DNA of 64,000 nt from Strongyloides papillosus (taxonomy: Eukaryota > Nematoda > Chromadorea > Rhabditida > Strongyloididae): assembly GCA_005656395.1 (NCBI GenBank), contig SRSI01000038.1:372001-436000 (forward strand), written 5' to 3'. Position 1 is the stretch's first letter; each line of letters opens with the position of its first letter. Made by a program: the position numbers and the translations under genes. Of this stretch, positions 54,507 through 64,000 are shown piece by piece. The notes beneath the pieces are model-generated. The model had not been told where the DNA came from. It ran no database searches and was given only the letters and a program-made list of their open reading frames with translations.

Positions 54507-57027
54507 ATGAGTTTATTTTCAATAAATGAAAATTATGGTATACATAATGATAGTTTTCCATTGACCCCAGAAGAAATATCCAAAATGGTTACTGAAAAAC
54601 TGTTAAAATTGTATGTAAAGTGTGATACTACATCAGATACAATTTTAGCAGTTCAATCTTTAGTTAAAGATGTTCTAATAATGTCAGGAAATGTATCAAT
54701 GGTTGAAGCTGCAGCGTTAATAAACATTTATAATGAAATAAAACCACATTCAAATATTGTAAAAGAAGTTCAGTGTTATTCTGAAAAGGATCATTTAAAA
54801 ATAAAGCATAGAAAAGATGGGTCGTAAGTTATATAAAAATTTTATGTATAAAATTATATTAGCTCAAGTACAAGGTGTTTTTTTTAAGAAATAAAAATAT
54901 AGCTAATCATTTTAAAACAATAAAATAAAAAGGGAAAATGATAATTATGTAGATGATTATAAAATGTCAAAATATATTATAGTTCTTAACTTTTGATGAA
55001 TTAAATTTTAAAAACCTTTTTATATTTTACCAGATTTTCTATAATATTTTTGATAATTTATATTCTATGTAACACTAATTTTTATTCATAGAGGTAATAC
55101 ACGATCATTCTACCATAATGATATAAGTTCAGATATTGAGTCCATAATAAGCTGTGCAGATATAAAAATTCATCCTACTTGGGATTATATACCAATTGTT
55201 CTTTATGGTGATTCAATACAAATAAAAAGTCCTCTTATGTCTCATCGGTATGCATTTTTTATACCTTATTATAAACTTATTTTTAGAAGACAAACATCTT
55301 TAATACACTTTGCTTACCGTATATTACATCCAAATTTTAACAAAAGATCTTCACTTGATGTCATTCGCACTTTAGGAGTTTCAAAAGAATTTTATCAGAA
55401 AGACGACAAGTTTAAAGATATTATTGAGTAAGTTTATTATTAACAATTAATAAACAAAAAATTATTGTCTATTAAAAATTTTCCCACCAATTTTTAAGAG
55501 TTATTAAAAAATTATGTTAACTCTTGTAATATCATCCTTTACATGATAGTTTTTTGAATTTATTCTTGTGAATTTTTTAAAACATTTAATAATAGATATA
55601 CTATATAAGTATTTATTTAAACACATAGTAAAGTATTGCTTTAAAAGTAAATAATTTTTATATTTTAGAACCGTTAAATTAATAATTGAAACAAATACTG
55701 TCAGAATTAATAAAAAAGAACTCTCTATTAGAATAAAAGTTTTGTCTGCTGACAATCTTTTTTACCAGGATATTTTTTTACTAAAGAAAAGTTTTGGTGA
55801 TAAAGGAGGTCAAAATTGCAAATGTTGTCTGATAAAATCTTCAGACTACAATAAATTTTTAACTTGTAAGGAAGTTAACCATCCTTCTGTAATAAGAAAA
55901 AACAGCCCTAATCCATTATTTAATTATCCATTAAATATTGTCAGTGATAGCTTCCACGATTTACAAGAAGGAGTTTTAAGTAATTTACTTATAATTGTAT
56001 TAGAAATACTATTTTTAGAAAAAATAATTATTCCATCTGATATATTTAAAGAAGTTATTAGATTAACTTCACTTAATTCAAGATACAATGATTTGAAATC
56101 AGTTATCGACAGTTCAATTTTCGAAACAAGAAAAAAAACTGTTTTTACATACAATAAAAAAAGAAAAAATTGTGGAAACATTGAACATAATAATAAATCA
56201 ACCGATGATGTTCGATACAATAAAGTTAAATATCCATTGTCGGGATCACAACAAGAAAAAATGAGTGAAATAATACTACGCGTTTTAGATAATCAAATTT
56301 TGAAAATTAAAAATTCTAAACTAGAAGGATTAAGATTACTACTAGGAAGATGTCTTTATATTACTAAAATGACAAATTTTAAAGGTTTGTTATTGATAAT
56401 TATAAAACATTAATTTAATGGAGTTGATTTTAAGGAGAAATAAATGAAAATTACATTAATAATCTTGAAGTAAATATTGACATGTTTTTTAAAGAATTAA
56501 TGACAACATTTAAGAATTTTAACTTGTCAATGAAATACCATAATCTCTTACATTATCCATTAATTGTAAAAGTAAGTTTGATGCATAAAAAATTTCATTC
56601 ACATTAACCTTTTTTGAAAAATCTTGATGTTATAAGAACAAAAACTTAATATTTATTATGTATAATAAAAAAACTGTTTACTAGCCTAACTTAATTTTTT
56701 TAGATACATGGTAATATGAGTCTTTATAGTACAATAAGATTTGAAAGCAGTCATACAAAACTTAAAAATATGATTTCAAAAAGTAAAAACTTTAAAAACA
56801 TTTCATTTTCAATAATGAAGAAATATATTGTTTATGACAACATAAAGAAAAAATATAATATGTATAAGTTTCCAACCGATGATGTTAATATAGATGAGAA
56901 TTATAAATTACCTGATCAAAATTACTATATAAAATATGAAGCAGAAAGTTTTTCAGGTAACAGCGATATAAACATTTTATCAGTCTTAGAAGAATCCTTC
57001 AAAGATGATGACATTGATATTGAATAA
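54507..57027 (+). CDS. Transposase of the CACTA-like element, five exons
   Basis: Predicted exons 54507-54823, 55092-55427, 55669-56384, 56435-56571 and 56704-57027. All introns are GT...AG and join in frame to give 609 residues ending TAA. Putative catalytic acids: D in VLSADNLFYQD, D in VSDSFHDLQEGVLSN (compare the DxMHDxxEGV motif of related transposases), and E in IRFESSHTKLKNM after MKYHNLLHYPLIVK. The FKNIS helix that follows is also typical. A Cys-rich NCKCCLIKS segment lies between the first two acids. It should cut and rejoin the element's ends in the nucleus. An additional upstream exon is possible because TTTGCAG before 54491 looks like an acceptor. No internal stop or frameshift was found. 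Confidence 0.75.
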
Positions 57028-57803
57028 GAACTTTTACTCAATTTTTTTATAACATCAATTATTGTAAACAATAAATTCATTTTAAAATGATTATTTTAGA
57101 AAGAGATAATAAATTGCGTCTATAAGAAAGTACTGTTATCCCAACAATAAGTGACAATGATTATTTTATACTATTATTAAATACTATTATCGTCCACATT
57201 AAATACAACTTTGTAATCATTAATAAAATTAATTATACTTTTTGAGTTACGTTACCTGATAAATAGAATTTCTTTAAATACAACTTATCCAATTGTTCAA
57301 TCAATGCTTTGTTATTTGATGTTTATTTTCATAAATTCATTTAAACAAGACTTTTAAAAAAATTAAATAGTTATTTCAAAAAAGTATAATTATTTTTATA
57401 ATTACCAATCTTATATAATAATAAAGTAAGTGATTAATTAAACATAGAGCATTTTTAAATAGTTCATTTTTCTACAATAAATAATGAATTTAAAATTTTT
57501 ACTATATATATATATTAAAAATAGTTTTAAACGTGCATCTACAAGTTAAATTAGTTAATACTGTAAGATAAAAATAATAAAGTTATAAATGAAGTAATAT
57601 CATGTACATTTATTCAATGAAGTTTAGTTATTTAACACTATAATAATAATATTTTCATCTTACTCAGTTAAAAAATACATTTTTTTTTGAATAGAAATAT
57701 GATTTGCAATTTTTTTACTTTGAATATATAAGAGAGAAATTTGTAATTACACCATAAAATTATTGATATATATTGACCCATTAAAAGTGTTATTATATTT
57801 CAA
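57028..57803. other. Spacer between the two plus-strand transposon genes
   Basis: AT-rich, no gene. It must hold the 3' end of the transposase transcript and the promoter of the next gene; no motif is distinctive. Confidence 0.3.
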
Positions 57804-58903
57804 ATGAATTTTGAACAGTTAAAATCCTCGATAGGTGTTTATCTTACATCAAACAATAGTTTGAACAAGAGATTCCAAACGGCATCAGAAGTTAATGAAT
57901 ATCTATCTAAATCAATTGTACTAATGCAAACAGAAGTTTTGAGTTTCTTTAATACACGTTATGAAGCAGAATTTTATAGATTTATATGTGATATCTTTAG
58001 GTAAGATTATTTAAATATCATTTTAACTTTTATAGAGATTTGATTCCAACAAATACAAGAAAGATAGATTTATGTAAAAAGGCATACTTAGAATGTATTG
58101 AAAATTTTTTTTCTTTAAATTCATTTAAAATCTGTGTAAATAAATTTACAAATATATTCTATGGAAGAATTAAAAGGAATAAAATAAAACATGAAAAAAT
58201 AATTATTAGTGACAATGATAAGCTCGTATGTTTTTTTAATATTCAATTGTTATTAATATTATAGCTTACACTACATCATTTAATGAATATATCAAACAGT
58301 GATGATTTTATTAGAATATTTGGTTGTAACTTAGAAAAAATGCAATACTTAAAAAGTAATATCGATGGAATATTTGATACTTTTAATACGATTCTTAAAA
58401 ATAAAAATAAATCACAAATTCAACCTAAACAAATATCTGATTCACTACAATTGCTTTTTAATTACTACCAAAATAACAAAATATGTTCAAATAATTTATT
58501 TGATGATGAATTTGAATCAGCTATTGAATTTTACAGAGAAAAATTAAATTTACGTAATCCTCTTATTCAAAACACTTCAAAGGGAAAATCAAACTCCAAT
58601 GGAATTTTTTATTCTTATTTATCGGGAAAAAGAGATTATCATTTTGTTATTGGACAATCAACATTCTATGTTTGCTCTTCGTTAGTGGAAGCTATTGAAA
58701 ATATGATGAAAATAAATTTAATGATGCCAAAATTTCAATTTACTGGGAAAACAAATTATTTGTTTCAATTAGTTGGATTGGTTGGATCAATTGATCATAA
58801 TTATCTCAAAAAAAGAAGAGGAAAAATAATGCCAATTGTTGTCAGTTTATCAAATCTTATATTAGATGACGATCATATGGACGATCAAGATATGGCTATT
58901 TGA
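57804..58903 (+). CDS. Second gene of the CACTA-like element, three exons, unknown function
   Basis: Exons 57804-58000, 58036-58225 and 58265-58903. The introns are 35 and 39 nt with GTAAGA...TATAG and GTATGT...TATAG borders, and all junctions keep the frame, giving 341 residues. The N-terminal part is helical and may pair with itself. A segment RLIKRNK-like in exon 2 (GRIKRNKIKHEKI) is strongly basic and could bind DNA. The C-terminus is acidic (DDDHMDDQDM). I recognise no family. By analogy with two-gene CACTA elements it may be an accessory DNA-binding protein, but this is inference from position only. Confidence 0.6.
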
Positions 58904-59204
58904 ACGTTAAAAAGCCTTTAATATTTTTAAGTTTGTTTTATTATGATAATGTTGTATATGTACTTTTGGTAAATTACTATTACTATAATCTTATAATGAT
59001 AAATGCTTCAATAATCATTCTATATTAAAAAAAACCAAAAGTGAAAAAGTAATTTATAACAAATATTTATTTATTCAGAAAATTTTTAAATGTAGCTTTA
59101 AACTGTGAACTAAAATATATTTAACTAAAAATCTTTTTTAATTTTTTTAATATTCTTCTTGCTAATATATAGAAAATATGTCGTTTTACTAATAAGTGCA
59201 GATA

Positions 59205-60407
59205 CTAAAATTTATTTGGAGATTTTGGAATGTCAGTAAACATTGAAATGTCAATATCTTCTTCATCTTCTTTTGTTTTACATCTATTCAATTCTTTTTC
59301 ATAATTTTTTAAGCAATAGTAATTTATCAATTCACTTTTTGTCCATTTTTTCTTTGATATCAATTCAGTATTCATAATAAATAAATTATCAAAATTTTTT
59401 ACCATTGTCAATATATTATCATATATTCCTTCAACAGAATTTTTTACTAATTCTCTTGAATTAGTTGAAATGCTTTGGAAGTATGGTAGAAATTTAGATT
59501 CACGTGTAGTAATAATAGCTTTTGTAAGTTTTAAATTACTCAATTCGGTAAACAATCGTTTGATCATATTGTAATATGTTTTACTTTCACTAAAGCGATT
59601 GTCAGTTTTTTTTCTTCGTACACATACTTTCGAACCATTAATATAAGTGTAAATATATCCCTTAGCATCTTGAGAACAACATTCACTTATTACAACTTGT
59701 ATATAATTTTTTGAATTATCCAAAAAATTTTCTTTTTCAATCTCATTGGCCGGTTTGAATATTGCTATTTTCAAATTTTCAGGAGCAATTATTTTTGCAG
59801 TACTATCATTTGATGGTATTAAAGATATCAAAGAAGAGGTACTATTATTTTTTAAAGAGGCAGATTGCAATTTAGGATCCAAAGAACACGTATTATTGGT
59901 ATCATTTGAAAGTATCAGAGAAGAAACATTTAATTTTTTCACCAGTACAGGCTCTGGCATAGGAATTGAAGAAGGTAAACTACTGCTATTATTTGAAATT
60001 TGTGACATTAAATCTTCAGTTTTTGTTGTCGTACTATCAATATTGCTCACATTTTTCTTCATTTCAAACAAATTATTTTTTTTTAAAATTTTAATTTTTT
60101 TTGCCAATAGTAGACCACTTTTATAATCACCAAAGTTTAAACATTCTGCCATATATTCAACTTTTGGCATGATTTCTTCAGGTGTACCTTTCCACATTAG
60201 ATCCAAGAAGAGATTTGCTTTATTCTCTAAAGGCCATGTTGAAATCTTCCGGTAAATTGTCTCCTTTGCTAATTTTTTGTCGATACTATTAAACTTTAAT
60301 TCTCCAAATAAAGGAGTATCAATAAGCAAAATTTTTAATGAATTTGAAATACTTGAACTATTGTCCATGTTTTCCAAGTACATTAGCAATATGCTTTCAA
60401 GATCCAT
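59205..60407 (-). CDS. Third gene of the CACTA-like element, convergent, unknown function
   Basis: 400 codons from ATG 60407 to TAA, single exon. Residues 1-115 are helical with paired hydrophobic positions (SLKILLIDTPLFGELKF and WPLENKANLFLDLMWKG). 115-230 is a Ser/Thr/Asn-rich linker. 231-400 is a compact region with a basic KVCVRRKKTDNRF patch and a helical YYNMIKRLFTELSNLKLTK segment. The arrangement of regulator-like N-terminus, flexible linker and basic C-terminal domain suggests a DNA-binding protein, possibly BEN-like, though I cannot assign it. It faces the second gene with a 300-bp gap. It could be an element regulator or captured cargo. Confidence 0.65.
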   Translation of the reverse strand: MDLESILLMYLENMDNSSSISNSLKILLIDTPLFGELKFNSIDKKLAKETIYRKISTWPLENKANLFLDLMWKGTPEEIMPKVEYMAECLNFGDYKSGLLLAKKIKILKKNNLFEMKKNVSNIDSTTTKTEDLMSQISNNSSSLPSSIPMPEPVLVKKLNVSSLILSNDTNNTCSLDPKLQSASLKNNSTSSLISLIPSNDSTAKIIAPENLKIAIFKPANEIEKENFLDNSKNYIQVVISECCSQDAKGYIYTYINGSKVCVRRKKTDNRFSESKTYYNMIKRLFTELSNLKLTKAIITTRESKFLPYFQSISTNSRELVKNSVEGIYDNILTMVKNFDNLFIMNTELISKKKWTKSELINYYCLKNYEKELNRCKTKEDEEDIDISMFTDIPKSPNKF

Positions 60408-60484
60408 AGCAAAATAATTGTAGCATTATCAGAAGAAATTATAATTTTATTTATGCTATTTTTAAAAACAAAATTTTAATATTT

Positions 60485-60696
60485 TTTATCAATTACCTTA
60501 TTTAAATTATCAAATACTTATATCAATTACCTTAAAAAGTTATCAAATACATGTATCAACTTTCTTATTAAAATTATCAAATACTTTATCAACTACCTTA
60601 TTAAAATCATCAAATAATTTTATCAATTACTTCATTTATATTATCAATTACCTCATTAAAATTATCAATTACTTTTTTAAAATCATCAAATACTTA
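60485..60696. repeat. Minisatellite of about 36-bp units
   Basis: About six diverged units built on TTATCAATTACCTTATTAAA and ATTATCAAATACTT. It lies upstream of the minus-strand gene and within the right flank region of the CACTA-like element, where such elements often carry subterminal transposase-binding repeats. Confidence 0.75.
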
Positions 60697-61485
60697 TATT
60701 TAATGTTATTTTATATTGTTTTTATTCTTTATAATAGATAATAACAAGAAATTTTATTTCAAAAATAGTTGAGGTTCTTTTATTTTAATTTCTTTGCTTT
60801 AACTCTTTTGTTTTATTTCTTTATATATAATATTTCTTTTAACTATGATATTATAATCTGATTAAATAACAGCAAAAATTATAAAAAAAAAACAAATTTA
60901 TATGAAATATACTATATTTTACCACTTTGAAGCAGAAGATAATCATTAAAAATAATTATCAAATAACAATGTTTCATAATTAAGAAAATACAAAACTGTA
61001 TAAAAAGTCTAATGATACAGTTTTTATTTGTTATATATACTATCACAAATATCATAAACTATGTTAACATATGAATATTAGAAATTATAAAATTTCTTAT
61101 AAAAAATGATTTGTAAAATACGTAAAATTTTGTATCAAAAAAATTAAAACATACTCATTTTTTTCAATAAGCCATTTACTCATTAATTATACAAATTGTC
61201 TTTAATTTAAAAAATAAAAATGTACTTATTTTCTTTAAAAACCATGTGTGCATTATTTATACAAAATGTCTATCGTTTTAAAAATTAAAATTCATACATT
61301 TTTTATTTTGCATTTAAATCAGTTACTACAAATATCTATGAACATGTTAAGAACAAATTTTTAAATTTTTTACATAAACAGAATGTATTTTAAATTTTAA
61401 AATACATTCTTTATAAAAGACTGTAAATTCAAAATATATATAAAATGTATTTTTTTAGGTAATAGACGAATAATTTTTTTCAGTG
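60697..61485. other. Gene-free right part of the CACTA-like element
   Basis: AT-rich, with several copies of words like ACATTCTTTATAAAA and AAAATACATTCT near the terminus. No gene. Confidence 0.35.
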
Positions 61486-61746
61486 TAAGACAATTAAAAT
61501 TTTCAACTTTAAAACTTGTAATATTTATGTTGTAAATAAATTTTTTTATTAAAATTAATAATTATTACAAAATTATATAAAATGACATCGTGCAGTTTTA
61601 TTCATAGTAGTTTCGTAAAGAATCCATAATACATTATATGCAAAACAACCTACCTCATTTTTACCTAAACCACACATCAATTTTTTTAATATAATTGACA
61701 TTATGCAGTTTCTACTAAAATGCAAAATGTTGTTTATATCAAACTA

Positions 61747-62674
61747 CACACAAAAAAAAATGGAACAAATTTTGACATTATTACATAAAATGCAATAAAA
61801 TGTCCCACCACTTTGAAATGTCAAAATTTATTCAAATTTTAAAAATATCAGGCGACAACAAAAATGTTTTAAATGAGGCAAAATGTTAGATTTTCGCATA
61901 AATTTGGTCGTTTTTTTACAAAAATATATACTTTTAATATTTTGAAGTAATGAAACATTTATTTAATATTAGAAATTTTAAAATTATTACACCTATTTTA
62001 GAATCTAATTCGTTTTTATAATATATTATGAAGTGAGTTATCAGAAGTCAATTTCATGTAAAGTTGTTAACGTTTCAACAAAAATCATTCTTTTAAACAA
62101 CCCGTTAACACTAGTAAATTGAAAAATTCAGAAATTTAAAAACAACAATAAAAAAGAGTGATAATTATCTAACCATATAAAGTAATGTTTATTGAAAATG
62201 TTATCTTAGTACTTGCTATTTTTCTTATTTAAATTAAAATATTTAAAAAATTTTTTACTGTGAACAAAACGTATAATGTTTTAAAACTTTTAATCGGTTT
62301 GACTTTTAAAGATGATCTTAAAAAACAGTATAAAAAAGTTGAGTCATCAGATGAATATAACTTTTTACAAAAATCTTATTTATAGTTATTCAAACAATTG
62401 AAGAACATCTAAAAAATACTATCATATATCGATAAATACTCTTTATAAAAGCATTTTTTAATCTTATAATAAGTTAAAATCTAATATTGTATTTTAAAAT
62501 GTATTGTAAAAAATAACTTAAGTTTTAAAATAAAAACTAATTTTAATTATTGTCTTAATTTTTTGTACAAAATAATTGCGTTAAAATTATCGCAAATCAA
62601 GAAAATTCAAATTTTATTAGGTGGGACAAATTTATTACATTTTACGCAAATGTGTGTCCCATTTTTTTTGTGTG
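61747..62674. mobile_element. TA-targeting MITE (CACACAAAA family), full copy
   Basis: 928 bp, ends CACACAAAA...TTTTGTGTG, flanked by TA on both sides (61745-61746 and 62675-62676). It matches 47101-48051 over its length in reverse orientation. Its right terminal 68 bases are read as the last codons of the minus-strand frame at 62607-62882. Confidence 0.88.
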
Positions 62675-63921
62675 TAAATGAATTATTTTTATTATAAAAT
62701 TTAGTAATTCGTTTAAAACTGTTTCTAACTTCTTCAAAATCGACTAAATATGCTTTTCTCCTTATAAGTCTTTCTTTTTCCAACTCACAAAAATATTCAA
62801 ATTTGTTTTTTATATAATTTATAATTGGTTCATTTGAACTATTGAATAGATATTCTATCATTCCGAATGGTTCCTTGAACATTCTTAGATGCGTTAAAAT
62901 TTGCTAAAAATATTAAAAATAAATTAATTTTTTGGTGATGTGATTTACATTATCATAACTTTTATTTGGAGATACATCTTGTGGCTTTCCAGAATCATTT
63001 ATACGTCGTTGTCTTTGATAAAAAATATTTTGAAAATTACCTAAATCTTGACATTTTGCTAAAAAAAAATATTGAAATATAGGTTACAATAAATAAAATT
63101 ACTTTTAATATTAAAAAAGTTTTCAACAATTGACATAAAAGTAGAAGAAGCATTCTTTTCTTCACGGAAATTGTTTGGAACACACAAACTAAAGATAATA
63201 AAAATAAATTCCTTAAATCAATGTAGTTAAATTCAATGTATTTGTAAACATTATATAAAAAATCTACAAAACTTTTTATTTTCTTTTTTCTTTCAGTAAC
63301 TTTCAATAAATCATATTCTCTTTGCGATCCTTGGAAAATATTTACTGCACTTTTTAAAATAACATTGTTTTTATTAATAATTTCTTCATTGTATCTTGTT
63401 GCCAATAGGCTGTTATCAATTAAAAAAGCTTTTAATTTATGAAACAGTGGTATATTAACGTTTCTACCATTAAGAACTTGGCAAGAGAAACTATTTTCTT
63501 TAGATGGCGATGAAAAAGATTAGCTAATTGTTTGATTTATAGTTTGAGAAGTTTGTAATTCATCTTTTATAAAATTATTTTTCGACATCTTTTCAAATTC
63601 TTGACTTTTATGACTGTTAACCACACTATCATTTACACCATAACCATCAATTGTCCCATGTATTGTTTCATTGTTATCAATTATGTTTTTTGAAGTGTCA
63701 TTGCTGCTAAAATCACTCTCGTGTATTGTTGCTGAATTTAAAAAGTTATCCTTTTTCATTGTATTTATTGTCCTTTGGGTATTCAATGGTGACATACAGG
63801 GAATTGTTCTACCATGAATTGTTTTTTCCATAGATTTTGATTGTAAAGTATAGTTATTTAAACTGTCTGAATCTTGATAATCCATGTCATCGTAATCTTG
63901 CAAGATTTCGTCACCACTCAT
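62607..63921 (-). CDS. Unidentified multi-exon gene with MITE-derived tail
   Basis: Starts MSGDEILQDYDDMDYQDSDS at 63921, with a Ser/Thr/Asn-rich low-complexity first part containing repeated TIHG motifs. A TAA at 63520-63522 interrupts, but the same frame continues through SPSKENSFSCQVLNGRNVNI and VNIFQGSQREYDLLKVTERK. After an apparent one-base shift at about 63185 it reads VPNNFREEKNASSTFMSIVE. Candidate short introns (GTAATT...TTTTAG and GTAAAT...TTTTTAG near 63060-63110 and 62895-62950) lead to a last exon reading LRMFKEPFGMIEYLFNSSNE and FKRITKFYNKNN. That exon runs into the MITE and ends inside it with a CVKCNKFVPPNKI tail. No family is recognised. The stop and shift suggest a pseudogene or base-call errors. 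Confidence 0.45.
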
Positions 63922-64000
63922 GTCTCAAAATTTGGCTTGAGCAATGATGAAAACTATAGCAAATAGAATGACAACAAAAATGTGAATATTTTTAATCAAA

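Larger units (their letters stand above)
54049..61485. mobile_element. CACTA-like (CMC group) DNA transposon with three genes
   Basis: 7437 bp with inverted ends CACTGAAAAAAATTGTT and CACTGAAAAAAATTATT, flanked by TA (54047-54048 and 61486-61487). It holds two plus-strand genes with short introns (a DDE-type transposase and a partner of unknown function) and one minus-strand gene, plus a minisatellite near the right end. A CACTG terminus and a transposase of this type fit the CACTA/Mirage/Chapaev group. A 2-bp TA duplication is closer to Mirage than to classic 3-bp CACTA. All three coding regions are open, so the copy may be recent. Confidence 0.75.

Noticed and set aside
55924..56220. Minus-strand 98-codon frame opposite the transposase
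   Set aside because: It is an antisense shadow of exon 3, which has catalytic motifs and splice-compatible borders.
59746..60126. Plus-strand 126-codon frame opposite the third transposon gene
   Set aside because: It is antisense to a longer uninterrupted frame with a proper ATG; the Phe/Ile-rich composition is typical of a complement.
60485..60696. Regular repeats suggestive of a CRISPR array
   Set aside because: Units are diverged, AT-rich and without unique spacers; the setting is a eukaryotic transposon, so it is a minisatellite.

Overview
The window is strongly AT-rich nuclear DNA of a eukaryote, most likely an invertebrate animal. Spliceosomal introns are very short (29-50 nt, GT...AG) wherever gene structure can be followed. 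There are four dispersed single tRNA genes, and a dense, nested population of transposons of the kinds seen in arthropods and other invertebrates: hAT, Tc1/mariner, DUF4817-type, pogo-like, Helitron, RTE-like LINE, Ty3/gypsy and CACTA-like. The species cannot be named from the sequence. No prokaryotic feature, CRISPR array or rRNA was seen.

Layout. 0-4.6 kb: a large imperfect inverted repeat (arms of about 1.4 kb, centre 1.46 kb) carrying a nested hAT MITE with an 8-bp target duplication and abutted by the end of a TA-targeting MITE. 5.5 kb: tRNA-Arg(CCT). 6.1-11.4 kb: a Ty3/gypsy retrotransposon with very short LTRs and a 1547-codon Pol frame. 11.5-15 kb: a mariner fragment interrupted by a decayed RTE-like LINE. 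16-20 kb: tRNA-Phe, a DUF4817-type mariner relic, a non-autonomous hAT-like element inserted exactly at the 5' edge of a tRNA-Trp gene, then tRNA-Thr. 21-23.3 kb: a hAT element with frameshifts and an 8-bp duplication. 26-30 kb: a diverged tandem repeat of about 0.5 kb units, into which a gag-protease-only LTR element with identical LTRs has recently inserted. 32-38.8 kb: a Helitron encoding a cysteine-peptidase protein and a Rep-helicase.

39.9-46.1 kb: a run of four decayed cellular genes on the minus strand (receptor-type tyrosine phosphatase, cytoplasmic dynein heavy chain C-terminus, NADAR-family protein, GCN2 kinase). They keep introns, so they are not processed copies, but carry nonsense codons and frameshifts. 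47-49.3 kb: a mariner with a MITE inserted in its terminal repeat. 53.1-54.0 kb: a pogo-like element, 22 bp from a 7.4-kb CACTA-like transposon (54.0-61.5 kb). That transposon carries a five-exon DDE transposase, a three-exon gene and a convergent single-exon gene of unknown function. 61.7-62.7 kb: another copy of the TA-targeting MITE, which supplies the tail of an unidentified multi-exon minus-strand gene (62.6-63.9 kb).

The genes form no pathway. The main stories are element nesting, the recent gag-only element, the cargo genes of the CACTA-like transposon, and the repeated occurrence of long frames broken by one TAA or TGA at a place where Gln or Trp is expected. Composition, motif and alignment statements are by eye; no database search was run.
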